Notes: generated from the letters alone by a model not told the origin. Positions 36,801 to 45,308 are shown, counted from the stretch's first letter. The stretch is 64,000 nt of DNA from Pedobacter sp. B4-66 (GCF_018492665.1 NZ_JAFVME010000001.1:372001-436000), one strand, 5' to 3'. Program-made: numbers and translations.

Positions 36801-37213
36801 TTCAAGGTGTACAGGGACAGAAAGTGCAAGTAGCCCAATGGGGTTACGAACCATTTATGCAAGGTTCTGCCCCACCAACAAAGTTCTTGAACGCGTGGTC
36901 GCCAACCAATCCTAGTAATACTATACCTGCCGTTTATCTTACAGGCTATTCAGGTGTAGCTGGTTATACCTCGACCTATTTTCTTCAGGATGCTTCTTAC
37001 TTGAGATTAAAGAACCTTTATCTCTCTTACACATTCCCTGAAGTGATCACCAAAAAAATTGCAGCTAAAGGAATAACAGTATATGTATCAGGTGACAATT
37101 TAATTACGTGGACTAAATACGAAGGTAATGATCCTGAAAGAGCTGGATCCGGCAGATTTGCCCAGTTCCCTCAACTAAGGATATACACAGCAGGTTTAAA
37201 AATTAAATACTAA
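33836..37213 (+). CDS. SusC/RagA TonB-linked outer-membrane protein with STN signalling domain
   Basis: A 1125-residue transducer-type SusC. After the signal (QVSAAGFAQ, about 45) comes the secretin/TonB N-terminal STN domain (LSQLFDEINKQTGYDIIW to TYIIKDKTIVLRE, about 55-120). Next are the carboxypeptidase-like domain (VKGTVLDENGKPLVGATIKVKG, about 137-210), a TonB-box-like stretch (VEVSVGYGTKKK), the plug and the barrel. The C-terminus reads TAGLKIKY. The STN domain tells the upstream FecR/sigma pair when ligand is bound, so substrate presence switches on the locus. Confidence 0.94.
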   Translation: MYKKYVKDFCMPSGYMLKILLTMKLTVILLIAGMLQVSAAGFAQNVTYVKKNVSLSQLFDEINKQTGYDIIWSEKKLKNITPINADFHNASLENVLQISLKNQPLTYIIKDKTIVLRERDPIPVTPVSLVAAIDVKGTVLDENGKPLVGATIKVKGSSMTTLTNESGSFSIKGINENAELIISFLGYDTKQVKVTAGNMVISLSLKLNDLETVEVSVGYGTKKKINLSGSVASVSGNTINERPAPNVQNLLQGRIAGVDVVQSTGEPGRDNGTLRIRGFGSNGASPNPLILVDGIIGSISNLSPQDIESVTVLKDAASASIYGSRAANGVILVTTKKGKLGTNDIEYNGNWGTSEATKFPELITNSVTYMEMYNQAKARSGQAAQYTQAQIDAYKNNPNSAQYPNFNWLEYVLGKGPIQNHNLSFLGGTDKSNYNISLNYLDQNSITKGYLYKRYNGLIDFATQAHSRVKVGTNINFSYQDFKAPWLTNDDLLLLAYASAPTFQPYLPDGTGRVASRDYVSSGGTNRTVEEVYNTGGQYTKNYNVNAQAFINVDITKDLKWYSKAAVTFFNQDYRQRQFASPSFAYQPNAAGEYQQVSNGNPSFFGLRQRSERNITKVFYSTLNYTKTIANDHNIGALAGYEQQDNRSTTLSGNRFDFPNNTIMELDGSSPKDQSLGGNSFEWALQSLFGRVTYDYKGKYILEGNIRYDGTSRVDPKYRWGTFGGGSAAWRLSEENFIKDNVSWVDNLKLRASYGVLGNQEVRYPNGDLNYYPYQDILTNTVYPLNGLNSGVYLLRKTQKDLKWEKTAIVDFGLDVDLFKGLFGATVDWYNKNTTDILASASDQPLSVGMDPPTINAGAMVNKGIEIELRHQNQIGEFTYGANFIFNRYRNKVTKVLAPTVGTFEVGQPYDNFFLYDWIGIFQSQQEIDNSPKQPNSGTLKPGDLKIRDVSGNGTVGPEDRIRISRFPDYTYSFSVNGGWKGFNLTAFFQGVQGQKVQVAQWGYEPFMQGSAPPTKFLNAWSPTNPSNTIPAVYLTGYSGVAGYTSTYFLQDASYLRLKNLYLSYTFPEVITKKIAAKGITVYVSGDNLITWTKYEGNDPERAGSGRFAQFPQLRIYTAGLKIKY

Positions 37214-37267
37214 TCTGCCCGGTAAAAAATGATCACATGTATTGTATTCAATAAAAAAATTCATAAA

Positions 37268-38797
37268 ATGAAAGCAAAACAAACCAGCATATTTTTAATT
37301 ATTGTAATGATAATTGGAATGCTAACTTCTTGTAAAAAGGACTTTCTCGATAAAAATCCTACTGCCGCAATAGCCAGTCAGGCATTCTGGAAAAATGACG
37401 CAGATGCGCAAATGGGTTTAGTAGGTGTATATAGACGACTGCAAAGTGGATTTTATGGCCAAAGAAAATTATGGCTTGACGCTTACTCAGATAATGCATT
37501 GGATAGGCATACTTTCTATGGTTTCAACAGCAACTTAACATTAGGTGTAGTAAACTCGACCAATATTCCGACCCCCTTTTACAACATACCATACCAAGGT
37601 ATTGCGGGATGCAATTTCTTTCTGGATAATATAGACGCAGTTCCAATTACTGATGCAAAAAAAACGGATTATAAAGCTCAAGTCAGATTTATTAGGGCAA
37701 TGTTCTACTTTGATCTGGTGCAGGCATACGGAGGGGTTATATTATACAAAACTGCGCCAATAACAACTGATGATGCTAGAATAGCAAAAAGTACAAAAGA
37801 AGAAGTTTTGACTTTTGTACATGAAGAGCTTGATTATGCCATCGCTAATTTACCAGATGTAGCTTATACTGGTAGTGTAGTAAAGGGTAGTGCACAAGCT
37901 TTAAAAGCCAGGGTTTATCTTTTTCAACAAAACTGGCCATTAGCAGCTAGTACTGCAAATGCAGTAATGACCGGTAGTGGTGGCTTTCAAATTTATCAAG
38001 GTGGTTATGCAAACTTATTTCTTACCACAACGCAGCAAAACAACCCAGAGATCATATTCTCTACCAAATATCTTGCGCCTAATAATCCACAGGGTGATGA
38101 GGGTGTTTTAGTGGAACTAGGTTGGTATGGCTCTATTGCTCCTTATCAAAATTTAGTAGACGATTATGAAATGGCTAATGGAAAAACGATCAACGAAGTA
38201 GGCTCTGGTTACAATCCGGCCGATCCATACACTAATAGGGATCCACGTTTAAAGTTCACCATTAAAGTACCTACGGAAAAATATATTAACCCTGATGGCT
38301 CGGTATTTAATGAGTCTGATCCACTTTTAACTACCTATTCACAGAAAAAATATATTGATTTATCCAAACTTCCGTTTGACAGGAGTAAAACACCTCTTAC
38401 CGACCAAAACATCATTCACATTCGCTATGCTGATGTGTTATTAATGTATGCAGAAGCAAAAAATGAGGTAAGTGGCCCAGAGGAGAGCATTTATGCGGCT
38501 TTGAATCAAATTAGACAAAGAGCAGGTGTTAATTTGCCGCCGGTAAACCAAGCCCTTTATGATACGAAAGATAAACTAAGAGAGTTCATTCTTCATGAGA
38601 GAAGAATCGAACTAGCCTTAGAAGGACATCGCTATTATGATTTAAAAAGAAGAAACTTAATGGAAAGTAAATTGGCCCCATTAAAAAATCCAGGCGGAGC
38701 ACAGTTAATCTTCGGTGAAAAAAACAATGTATTACCGTTTGCTCAATCGGAATTAGATAGAAACAAACAATTGGTACAAAACCCAGGATATAATTAA
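37268..38797 (+). CDS. SusD/RagB family nutrient-binding lipoprotein
   Basis: A 509-residue SusD protein. I chose the start at 37268 (MKAKQTS), which gives a lipoprotein signal with lipobox MLTSC at about residue 21; the longer frame adds an unsupported N-terminus. FIRAMFYFDLVQAYGGVILY (about 138) and RRIELALEGHRYYDLKRR (about 450) are SusD landmarks. It lies 54 bp after SusC. No glycosidase, protease or binding protein follows, so the nutrient is unknown. Confidence 0.93.
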   Translation: MKAKQTSIFLIIVMIIGMLTSCKKDFLDKNPTAAIASQAFWKNDADAQMGLVGVYRRLQSGFYGQRKLWLDAYSDNALDRHTFYGFNSNLTLGVVNSTNIPTPFYNIPYQGIAGCNFFLDNIDAVPITDAKKTDYKAQVRFIRAMFYFDLVQAYGGVILYKTAPITTDDARIAKSTKEEVLTFVHEELDYAIANLPDVAYTGSVVKGSAQALKARVYLFQQNWPLAASTANAVMTGSGGFQIYQGGYANLFLTTTQQNNPEIIFSTKYLAPNNPQGDEGVLVELGWYGSIAPYQNLVDDYEMANGKTINEVGSGYNPADPYTNRDPRLKFTIKVPTEKYINPDGSVFNESDPLLTTYSQKKYIDLSKLPFDRSKTPLTDQNIIHIRYADVLLMYAEAKNEVSGPEESIYAALNQIRQRAGVNLPPVNQALYDTKDKLREFILHERRIELALEGHRYYDLKRRNLMESKLAPLKNPGGAQLIFGEKNNVLPFAQSELDRNKQLVQNPGYN

Positions 38798-38823
38798 TAA
38801 CTAAATTAACTCCTCAAACGTTT

Positions 38824-38868
38824 AAAACCTCACTGGCTCTATTTAATGAGCTTGTGAGGTTTTCTTGC
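38824..38868 (+). terminator. Terminator after the second SusCD locus
   Basis: A 10-bp outer stem AAAACCTCAC/GTGAGGTTTT (38824-38833 and 38854-38863) with an inner GCTC/GAGC pair is followed by TTTC. It lies 27 bp past the susD stop. Confidence 0.75.
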
Positions 38869-38878
38869 AGCAATATTT

Positions 38879-39215
38879 CTATTTAAGGACCTGATAATTT
38901 TTCTGAAATTTATAAACAATATCCACATTACTCAAGGCCATCGAAATTTTTGCTGTAATATTTTTTCTGGTGTAAAAGCGCATTTTTATAAACCTTCAAG
39001 CCTCGTCAAACTTCTCTTGCTGTTCATATACAGTGCCCTTGTTATTCTGGAAATCGGCGATGAATTGTGTTCTGCTTTTTTATCATAATATCTCTTAAAT
39101 CATAAAACAGGAGAAAAAGTGCTTTTTAGCCAAATCGTATAGGTTCTGCTTGGCACTGCTGATATGGTTATACTGAAAGGCCAGCCAAGTATAGATTATT
39201 CAGTGTCTACCAATA
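38879..39215 (-). pseudogene. Decayed TPR-protein gene remnant
   Basis: Read on the minus strand, successive pieces in different frames give a continuous protein-like text: WLAFQYNHISSAKQNLYDLAKKHF, then KGTVYEQQEKFDEA, then LKVYKNALLHQKKYYSKNF, then SNVDIVYKFQKNYQVLK and a stop at 38879. The A-x(3)-Y and E-K-F-D-E-A-L-x-x-Y pattern is that of tetratricopeptide repeats. At least three frameshifts and stops separate the pieces, so the gene is dead. The parent could have been a TPR-type regulator or sensor kinase. Confidence 0.5.
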
Positions 39216-39258
39216 GTTTAAATTGAAATCTTGATATTAGGTATAAATTGTATACGGT

Positions 39259-39417
39259 TTACTCTTTAGCTTCAATATCATGATCAACTAAAGCATTTTT
39301 ATAGCCAAGTGAATAATTAATGGCGCCCCATGCAGTTAGCATCGTAATGATATCTTCTTCTTTTAGTGGGCCTGTGATTTGATTTTTACAAAACTCCAGA
39401 TATTCCGTTTCGGTCAT
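39259..39417 (-). CDS. Small hypothetical protein
   Basis: A 52-residue acidic protein starting MTETEYLEFCKNQITG. I prefer this start because the upstream in-frame codons cross a hairpin at about 39437-39463. The composition (LKEEDIITMLTAWGAINYSLGY) suggests a small helical protein. I do not recognise a domain. No partner gene is adjacent. Confidence 0.5.
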   Translation of the reverse strand: MTETEYLEFCKNQITGPLKEEDIITMLTAWGAINYSLGYKNALVDHDIEAKE

Positions 39418-39436
39418 AAGCTTTATTTCAAAATAA

Positions 39437-39463
39437 AAAAACTTCCGATATGGGAAGTTTTTC
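39437..39463. terminator. Hairpin upstream of the small hypothetical gene
   Basis: An A-rich stem (AAAACTTCC and GGGAAGTTTT around 39439-39462, loop GATAT) has A/T runs on both sides, so it can terminate transcription from either direction. No gene ends directly at it, so its client is not clear. Confidence 0.45.
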
Positions 39464-39600
39464 ATGGTACTCACAAATGTACTATTATCAAGGATAATTT
39501 AAAAAGTTAAGGTGAAAATTGCCTGTATTTATAATTTCGCAGCCATTTCTTAAAAATCAAGAATATACTTCCCAAATTTATTTAAGGAAGGGTCTTTAAT

Positions 39601-39717
39601 TTAATTCCTAACAGAAAGATCAACCTCATTTCTGGATGCATCTATCACTCCCTTTTTAAAAGTATCTGTTTCATTCTTTGCCTCAGAATAATTTTGCAAC
39701 AGACTCACATTAATCAT
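39601..39717 (-). CDS. Possible short ORF (38 residues)
   Basis: An open frame MINVSLLQNYSEAKNETD... with plausible codon use lies downstream of the P460-like lipoprotein gene. The remainder of 39418-39740 shows no feature besides the hairpin at 39437. This could be a real small gene, or the tail of a lost one; I do not recognise it. Confidence 0.2.
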   Translation of the reverse strand: MINVSLLQNYSEAKNETDTFKKGVIDASRNEVDLSVRN

Positions 39718-39740
39718 AGAAACATCGTTAATACGTTATG

Positions 39741-40220
39741 CTAGGGAGAGACCGCCAGACGCTGTGAAATTATAAGTTTCACCCTTTCTAGCGTATCTTT
39801 CGCCCGTTGCTTTACTTGTAAACCATTACCTTTATACAGTTTATAGGTAGGTTTTATCTTATCGTTGAAGACGATTTGTTCAACGGATAATACTTCCCCG
39901 GGAATATTCCCCCCGAACCACAACGAGTCGGGTTTTTGTTTCCAAATCACCTCATATAGAATAGTTCCAGCAGGATAATCATAATCGTTATTTGCATGAA
40001 CATGATCCATAGCTAAATCATTCCCGTACAAAGTGGCCATTGTGTTATTGTTTGGGTTTATAGAGGAACTTAGCGGATGCAGCAACAATGGATTCTCCGG
40101 TAATTCATTCAGTGCTAAAACACTAGCGCCTTCATTTAAAACATTCACGTTAGATTGACCGCATCCAAACAAGTTTATCAAGATCAAAATATGGGTACTA
40201 ATCATTAATAGTTTTTTCAT
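39741..40220 (-). CDS. Cytochrome P460-like lipoprotein without haem motif
   Basis: A 159-residue lipoprotein (lipobox NLFGC, about residue 20). The block TLYGNDLAMDHVHAN...YPAGTILYEVIWKQKPDSLWFGGNIPGE resembles the cytochrome P460 fold (YGN.....YP.GT.......K....WFG..IPG). The family's C-terminal CxxCH haem site is missing and the protein ends shortly after KPTYKLYKG. It lies 16 bp after a genuine haem-binding P460 gene, so it may be a degenerate partner or a non-haem binding protein. Confidence 0.55.
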   Translation of the reverse strand: MKKLLMISTHILILINLFGCGQSNVNVLNEGASVLALNELPENPLLLHPLSSSINPNNNTMATLYGNDLAMDHVHANNDYDYPAGTILYEVIWKQKPDSLWFGGNIPGEVLSVEQIVFNDKIKPTYKLYKGNGLQVKQRAKDTLERVKLIISQRLAVSP

Positions 40221-40236
40221 TTTCGGTTACTCCTTG

Positions 40237-41157
40237 TTATTTTAAATTGAGTGGAATGGTAAATACATTATCATTCTCACGGACAGGCCTGTGACATGAA
40301 ATACATTCAGTGGTGAAATTTATAGTTTTTCCGTAGGGTCTCAGATCATCGCCCTTCCACCTGGCCCAACCCCAACCTTCCGTTTTAGCGTATTTTTTTG
40401 AATCTTTGATCATGTACTCCACTTGTACAAATTGACCTGTAGAGACACTCCCGTCGAGGGCTATTTCTTGCGTCCAGGCCGCTTTTGCTAAAACACTACC
40501 ATCTGGCCAGGGATTTATATTTTTGGCCTTGATTGCAGCAACGGCCACTTCGTTTGCAAAAATAATTCGCATAGTCCCATTGTCAAAACGATCTGTTGTA
40601 CTGATGGCTTTCCAATTTCTGTAATCCGGCATATAAGCAATGCCATTTAGAGCAGGCTTTACCCATTTATGATCCCGTTCTAACGCCTTTAACTTTACAC
40701 TATCGGTTTTGCCTCTGGCGGAGATTGACAACAAATATGCCTCAAGTACTTGCATCTGATTTTTATTTATTTTAGCAGCGGGATGTGCTAAGATATAGCT
40801 GGACAGCGGCATTTCTCCAGAACGTATTTTGTTGATGGAGTAATAAAGCACTGCCTTTTGCTTAGCGATGGACATACTCATCCAGTCCTTAAAGTTTAAC
40901 ACTTCAGTTCCTTCCTGAATATGGGATGCTACCAAAAAACTAACCGGTGTTATTTTATCATACCAGGCCAATTCGGAAGAAGAGGAATGACAGTTGAAAC
41001 AAGAGTTCCTTAAGATCTCATTTACTTCTTTGGGAACTCCGGCAAGATCCTCAGTTTTCACACCATTCTCATATTTTTTTATGTTATCCGGCCTTATGAA
41101 TTGTGCCAGACCAACAATGGCAGCTAATATTAACAGTATAATCGTTTTCTTTTTCAT
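40237..41157 (-). CDS. Haem-binding domain plus cytochrome P460 protein
   Basis: A 306-residue periplasmic cytochrome with an N-terminal signal/anchor (TIILLILAAIVGLAQF). I start at 41157 (MKKKTI) rather than the longer frame, which has no signal. The first domain is a haem-binding domain with CFNCH at 53-57. The second resembles cytochrome P460, with WARWKGDDLRPYG and CISCH at 285-289. P460 cytochromes oxidise hydroxylamine or nitric oxide in other bacteria; the role here is not known. A -7 box TAAATTTG lies at 41193-41200 on the minus strand. It forms a pair with the downstream lipoprotein. Confidence 0.78.
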   Translation of the reverse strand: MKKKTIILLILAAIVGLAQFIRPDNIKKYENGVKTEDLAGVPKEVNEILRNSCFNCHSSSSELAWYDKITPVSFLVASHIQEGTEVLNFKDWMSMSIAKQKAVLYYSINKIRSGEMPLSSYILAHPAAKINKNQMQVLEAYLLSISARGKTDSVKLKALERDHKWVKPALNGIAYMPDYRNWKAISTTDRFDNGTMRIIFANEVAVAAIKAKNINPWPDGSVLAKAAWTQEIALDGSVSTGQFVQVEYMIKDSKKYAKTEGWGWARWKGDDLRPYGKTINFTTECISCHRPVRENDNVFTIPLNLK

Positions 41158-41192
41158 CTTAGTTGTATTGTGAGGCAAGGTTAAACATAGGG

Positions 41193-41200
41193 CAAATTTA
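41193..41200 (-). promoter_or_regulatory. -7 promoter box of the P460 operon
   Basis: TAAATTTG on the minus strand fits the Bacteroidota TAnnTTTG box and lies 35 bp before the chosen start at 41157. No standard -33 TTG is seen at 19-21 bp. Confidence 0.4.
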
Positions 41201-41357
41201 TAGGCCATATCAAGGTAATTTCATTGAAATCTGGTGAAAGGGATATTTTCGACCTTAAAGCCGAACACCTTCAATCCGATTTGTTTTTGTATTTTTACCG
41301 GAACGAAAAGCGCTCCGAAATTTAACAGCTTATGACTGATATACGCTCTTGTAATCC

Positions 41358-42467
41358 ATGAAAAAAGGCCGCCTAAATACCATTCTCCTTATAGGGCTTA
41401 GCACAGTTGTCTTCATTGTAAGTTTGGTTTCTTTCATGCTACTCTACCAATCCGCCAAGGATAACCTTTGGAACAGCAGACTTGAGTCTGGAAACAGGAG
41501 GGTAAGGGAGATAAGTGGCCTGCTGGAAACACAATTACAAAGCGGGATACCAAGGAAACAGATCATAGTCAATCTCCAGAAGAGTATCGTCAATACCGAT
41601 GTTGGGAGTGAATTTATCTGCATGTATAATACAGCCGGTGTTGAACTTTGTCATCCTAACCCAGCCCTCATCGGCAAGAAGATCAGTTTAGATAATTCCA
41701 GAATTCTGAAAGATGAGGAAAACTCCGCTTTTCTTGAGGTCCTGAATTCGGGAAAATTAAGTAATGGCATCAGGTCCTTCCCTGAAGCATCCAATAAAAG
41801 TTCAGAAATCGTCAATGTTTATCCAGTCAAAGGAACAGACTGGATGGTTGCTTCTCACGTTAAAATTCCAGCGCTCGAAGAACAGCTGACAGGTCTATAC
41901 TTAAAATTTTCAATAGGCTTTCTTTTAAGTACATTCATCATTATCGGCTGTAGCGTCATTTTTGTACGTATGATTTACAGCAGGTACGAGGAAAGAATGA
42001 ACCAGGAGATTGACAAGCTTAACCAGGAACTTAGCGTCCTAACCAGATTAAATAATCAACTGCGTGTTTTTCAGACAGAAGATAAAGTTTCGTTACCGGT
42101 TACAGGTCCGGATCAGGAGAAATCAATCCCTAAAAAACGAATTATCGCCTATCATAAAGACGAGCTTGTCTCCATAGATACAGATACTTTAGCCTTTGTA
42201 TTTTTGCAAAATGGAATTACATACATAAGTACATTTTCAGAGGAAAACTATCCGGTAAGTGACAGTTTGGATGAACTGATGAAGCAATTGGACAATGGGG
42301 ATTTCTATCGTGCCAACAGGCAGTTCATTGTTAGTCTAAAGGCAATTGCTACTATATATATCTATGGAAAAAACCAGCTAAAACTCATTACAACCCCAAA
42401 ATCGCCAACTGAAGTGATCATTAGCAAAAACAAGGTAGCATCTTTCAAGCAATGGCTTGACAGGTAG
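41358..42467 (+). CDS. Membrane-anchored LytTR transcription regulator with extracytoplasmic sensor
   Basis: A 369-residue one-component regulator. TM1 lies at about 9-29. A roughly 150-residue extracytoplasmic domain with Cache-like text follows (SEFICMYNTAGVELCHPNP, then GTDWMVASHVKIP). TM2 is at about 185-207, then a coiled coil (EERMNQEIDKLNQELSVLTRL). The C-terminal LytTR DNA-binding domain (about 265-369) has ALVFLQNGITYI-like text and FYRANRQFIVSLKAI. It is divergent from the P460 operon, 149 bp from its ORF, and may regulate it. Confidence 0.85.
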   Translation: MKKGRLNTILLIGLSTVVFIVSLVSFMLLYQSAKDNLWNSRLESGNRRVREISGLLETQLQSGIPRKQIIVNLQKSIVNTDVGSEFICMYNTAGVELCHPNPALIGKKISLDNSRILKDEENSAFLEVLNSGKLSNGIRSFPEASNKSSEIVNVYPVKGTDWMVASHVKIPALEEQLTGLYLKFSIGFLLSTFIIIGCSVIFVRMIYSRYEERMNQEIDKLNQELSVLTRLNNQLRVFQTEDKVSLPVTGPDQEKSIPKKRIIAYHKDELVSIDTDTLAFVFLQNGITYISTFSEENYPVSDSLDELMKQLDNGDFYRANRQFIVSLKAIATIYIYGKNQLKLITTPKSPTEVIISKNKVASFKQWLDR

Positions 42468-42604
42468 GGTCACGTCTCATGTCTTTCTAATCTTAGACCA
42501 AATGACCAAATGTTCACCCAATTTAAATGCACAAAACAATATACTAAACCGGTTAAAATAACCGCGAAAAGGAAACCAAAATAGCGGCTTTAAGGATTAT
42601 TTTA

Positions 42605-43828
42605 CTACAATAATTTATTTAATTTTTTCCGAGACTCTGGATTTTCTTTTATGGACAAACACTTTTTAAAACATTCAATCGCTTTTGATTTATCGCCAAT
42701 TGCCAGGAAATAGTCCCCATAAGAATCGTAGACATTATCACTTTCAGGATAATTGTCAACATTTATTTTAAATAACCTTCCGGCTTTGGCATATTGCTTT
42801 TGCTGTAATAGTTCATAGCCCAAGCCGTTTATCGTATTTTCAGGTGGGGAAACCTTATAACCAAACAGCTTTGAAACTTCCTGATAATGTTTCTCGAATT
42901 TATTTACTAAGTCTACCTTAGGATCTGTCAAATCTTTAAAGGAAAACTTAAAACGATACTTGTTAAAAATGAAGCGTAAAGCATCATATTCTGTGATTAA
43001 GGGTACAGATCCGTGGTCATCATTACTATAATATTTACTTTCATACCTTAACCCGTTTTGCTTTTGCGTTTTAATATATTTATCCAAATCAAGAATTGAA
43101 CGGATATGCCTGGTACCACTAGATGTGTCACTCCGAACTTTAGTTATATCCATGCGCTCATCCATAGTATTTGCAATTCCTAAATACAAAGTAGTACCTG
43201 AAAAATTCTTTTCTTTCAGAGATTTCTTAGTTGTATTTAAAAAATTCATTTTATCCCACCACATGCTTGGGTCTATGCAAATGTAAGAGTTGAACAATTT
43301 TGTATGGTTTATTGCAACGTTCATCACCGTTAGACCTCCAAGCGAATGTCCGGTTAATATTTTGTAAGGTTGAGTTGGATATAAGGAATCAATACGCGGC
43401 ATCAATTCCTTTTCAATAAATGAAACAAAGCGTTCGCCGCCCCCTGATGTTTTTGAAAATGCACTATCGATAAAAGGCGCGTCAGAATCTACATGTGTTG
43501 GAGTCAGATCCCTTGTTCTGTCCGTGTTTGGAATACCAACTACAATCATTTCTGGGCAAATAGTATTGCCATTTACCTGACTGAGTTGTTGAATCATACC
43601 TACTACTGAATAAAAATGGGCATCACCATCCAACAAATATAAAACAGGGTATCGCTGTTTAGAATCAGCCTGCCAACTACTTGGTACATATATCCAGATT
43701 TTTCTTTGTTCATTCAGAATTTTCGATTGGATGCTATCAATTGTGCCGATAGTCACTTTATTGTCCTTTTGAGCCAAGGCACACAATGAAAAAAATGCTA
43801 TAAGAACTGAAAGAATTAATTTTTTCAT
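42605..43828 (-). CDS. Exported esterase (esterase D/enterochelin-esterase fold) with C-terminal TPR
   Basis: A 407-residue alpha/beta hydrolase. I start at 43828 (MKKLILS), which gives a signal peptide ending CALAQ. The nucleophile block is ILTGHSLGGLTVMN (about 165). YPVLYLLDGDAHFYSVVG is the esterase-family oxyanion region, and DDHGSVPLITEYDAL carries the probable His. The C-terminal 100 residues form TPR helices (YELLQQKQYAKAGRLF, DSYGDYFLAIGDKSKAIECF). Similar proteins hydrolyse acyl esters; a substrate is not evident. Confidence 0.85.
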   Translation of the reverse strand: MKKLILSVLIAFFSLCALAQKDNKVTIGTIDSIQSKILNEQRKIWIYVPSSWQADSKQRYPVLYLLDGDAHFYSVVGMIQQLSQVNGNTICPEMIVVGIPNTDRTRDLTPTHVDSDAPFIDSAFSKTSGGGERFVSFIEKELMPRIDSLYPTQPYKILTGHSLGGLTVMNVAINHTKLFNSYICIDPSMWWDKMNFLNTTKKSLKEKNFSGTTLYLGIANTMDERMDITKVRSDTSSGTRHIRSILDLDKYIKTQKQNGLRYESKYYSNDDHGSVPLITEYDALRFIFNKYRFKFSFKDLTDPKVDLVNKFEKHYQEVSKLFGYKVSPPENTINGLGYELLQQKQYAKAGRLFKINVDNYPESDNVYDSYGDYFLAIGDKSKAIECFKKCLSIKENPESRKKLNKLL

Positions 43829-44498
43829 TATCGAAGTATGATTTACTGTTATTAACATAGTACAACTCCTCAATATTTGGACCGCCTATTTTATGAGATC
43901 TTGGACTCAGATAAATCAGATAATTTGAGGTTGAGCATAATTGTTATTTTAGTAAATCCAAGATAATGAATTTCCATTGAAACATAGTGACATCAGTAAA
44001 AACAATACTAAGCTCATGATTTTGTTAATTACTCCTGATTGCTTCAATATAATTGATCATATTTCAAGTCCACAGAAAACAATCGATGAGATGGTAGTAT
44101 CTGTGGTATAATAGACAAACGTGATCCAAACTAAAGGGGTTGCAGATAACCTGCAACCCCTTTAGTAATTGTCATTGGAAACATTAACCCTATACTAACA
44201 CAGTGTTAAAAATATGTTCCGGTCAGGAGGAATACGTTGAACATCTAAACCGCTTTTTATTGCTTATTGAGCCTATAATCGAGGATTTGGAAAGAAAAAA
44301 ATTCATTTAATCAGGCATCAAAAATCAAAGTGATTTTCGATTAGGACACCTTGACCAGATTATAATAGAACAAAAGATTTCGCAAATATGAAAAGAACAG
44401 AAGGATATTGAAAAATTTGAAATAAATACATTTTGTCACATTATGATTTTTTACTTGTCTATTTACTAAATACTAGATTTATACGTAAATAAAAAACG
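43829..44498. other. Gene-poor, degraded intergenic region
   Basis: About 670 bp with no intact gene of normal size. It holds a short frame at 44016-44111 (MILLITPDCFNIIDHISSPQ...), a strong hairpin at 44131-44165, and a further coding-like piece at about 44212-44310 (QEEYVEHLNRFLLLIEPIIED...KKFI). These look like remains of lost genes. The short pieces could not be assigned to a family. Confidence 0.4.
44131..44165. terminator. Strong 15-bp hairpin
   Basis: CTAAAGGGGTTGCAG pairs perfectly with CTGCAACCCCTTTAG across a 5-nt loop (ATAAC). It is a likely terminator, although the following T run is short. It lies 19 bp after the short frame ending at 44111. Confidence 0.6.
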
Positions 44499-45308
44499 AT
44501 GGAATTACACTTTTACCCACCAGAAAACGATATATTAAAACAGTACATTGAGGGTTACTATTTTTTAAATGATCATGGAACTGGGGCTGATAGGGCATAC
44601 ATGACATTCCCAAACAATTACTGCATTGTTACCGTAAACCTTAATTCTAAAGTAAAACTAGAAAGAAATAAAATCTCTATTGAACCCTCTTATACTAATA
44701 ATATATATGCGAGTTTTGCGTATCGTTATGTAAATCCGATAGAAGTGCAATATACAAAGCCTTTCAGAGAGATTACTATTTACTTTAAACCGCTCGGTAT
44801 TAATTATTTTGTAGAAAATCTGGAAACAATGTTTTCTCTAAAAAGAATGACAGAATTTATTCCGCAATTTTCAGATTTTAAAGAGGAAATGAATAAAATT
44901 TTCCATATAGATAAAAGACCTTTACAAATAAATGCATTAGAAAATTATTGGCTATCAAAGCTGGTGATGAAAGACCTAGCATTCATGAAAACTATTTTAT
45001 TAGACATTGAATCTAACATGAAAATCGAAGACATTGCTAAAAAACATCATATTTCTAGAAAGCACCTAAACCATATAGTTCAGAAGAAATTAGGAAAGTC
45101 CCCGGTGGAATACAGGAAAATATTCCGGTTCAGAAAAGCGATTACCAAATATCAAGGTTTAAAAAGCCTAACTGAACTGTCGTACGAGAATCTTTTTTTC
45201 GATCAATCTCATCTTATTAAAGATTTTAAATCCCTTACTAAAATCAATCCCAATCTTTTCTTTAGAAATGTAAACACAGCAAATAAAAATGTTTGGCTTT
45301 TTACATAG
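44499..45308 (+). CDS. AraC family transcriptional regulator
   Basis: A 269-residue regulator. The N-terminal half (MELHFYPPENDILKQYIEGYYFL) is like the ligand domains found in Bacteroidota AraC proteins. The C-terminal two-helix-turn-helix unit (about 170-260) has MKIEDIAKKHHISRKHLNHIVQKKLGKSPVEYRKIFRFRKA split over two motifs, then FFDQSHLIKDFKSLTKINP. It precedes the serine hydrolase gene by 117 bp on the same strand and may control it. Confidence 0.87.
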   Translation: MELHFYPPENDILKQYIEGYYFLNDHGTGADRAYMTFPNNYCIVTVNLNSKVKLERNKISIEPSYTNNIYASFAYRYVNPIEVQYTKPFREITIYFKPLGINYFVENLETMFSLKRMTEFIPQFSDFKEEMNKIFHIDKRPLQINALENYWLSKLVMKDLAFMKTILLDIESNMKIEDIAKKHHISRKHLNHIVQKKLGKSPVEYRKIFRFRKAITKYQGLKSLTELSYENLFFDQSHLIKDFKSLTKINPNLFFRNVNTANKNVWLFT

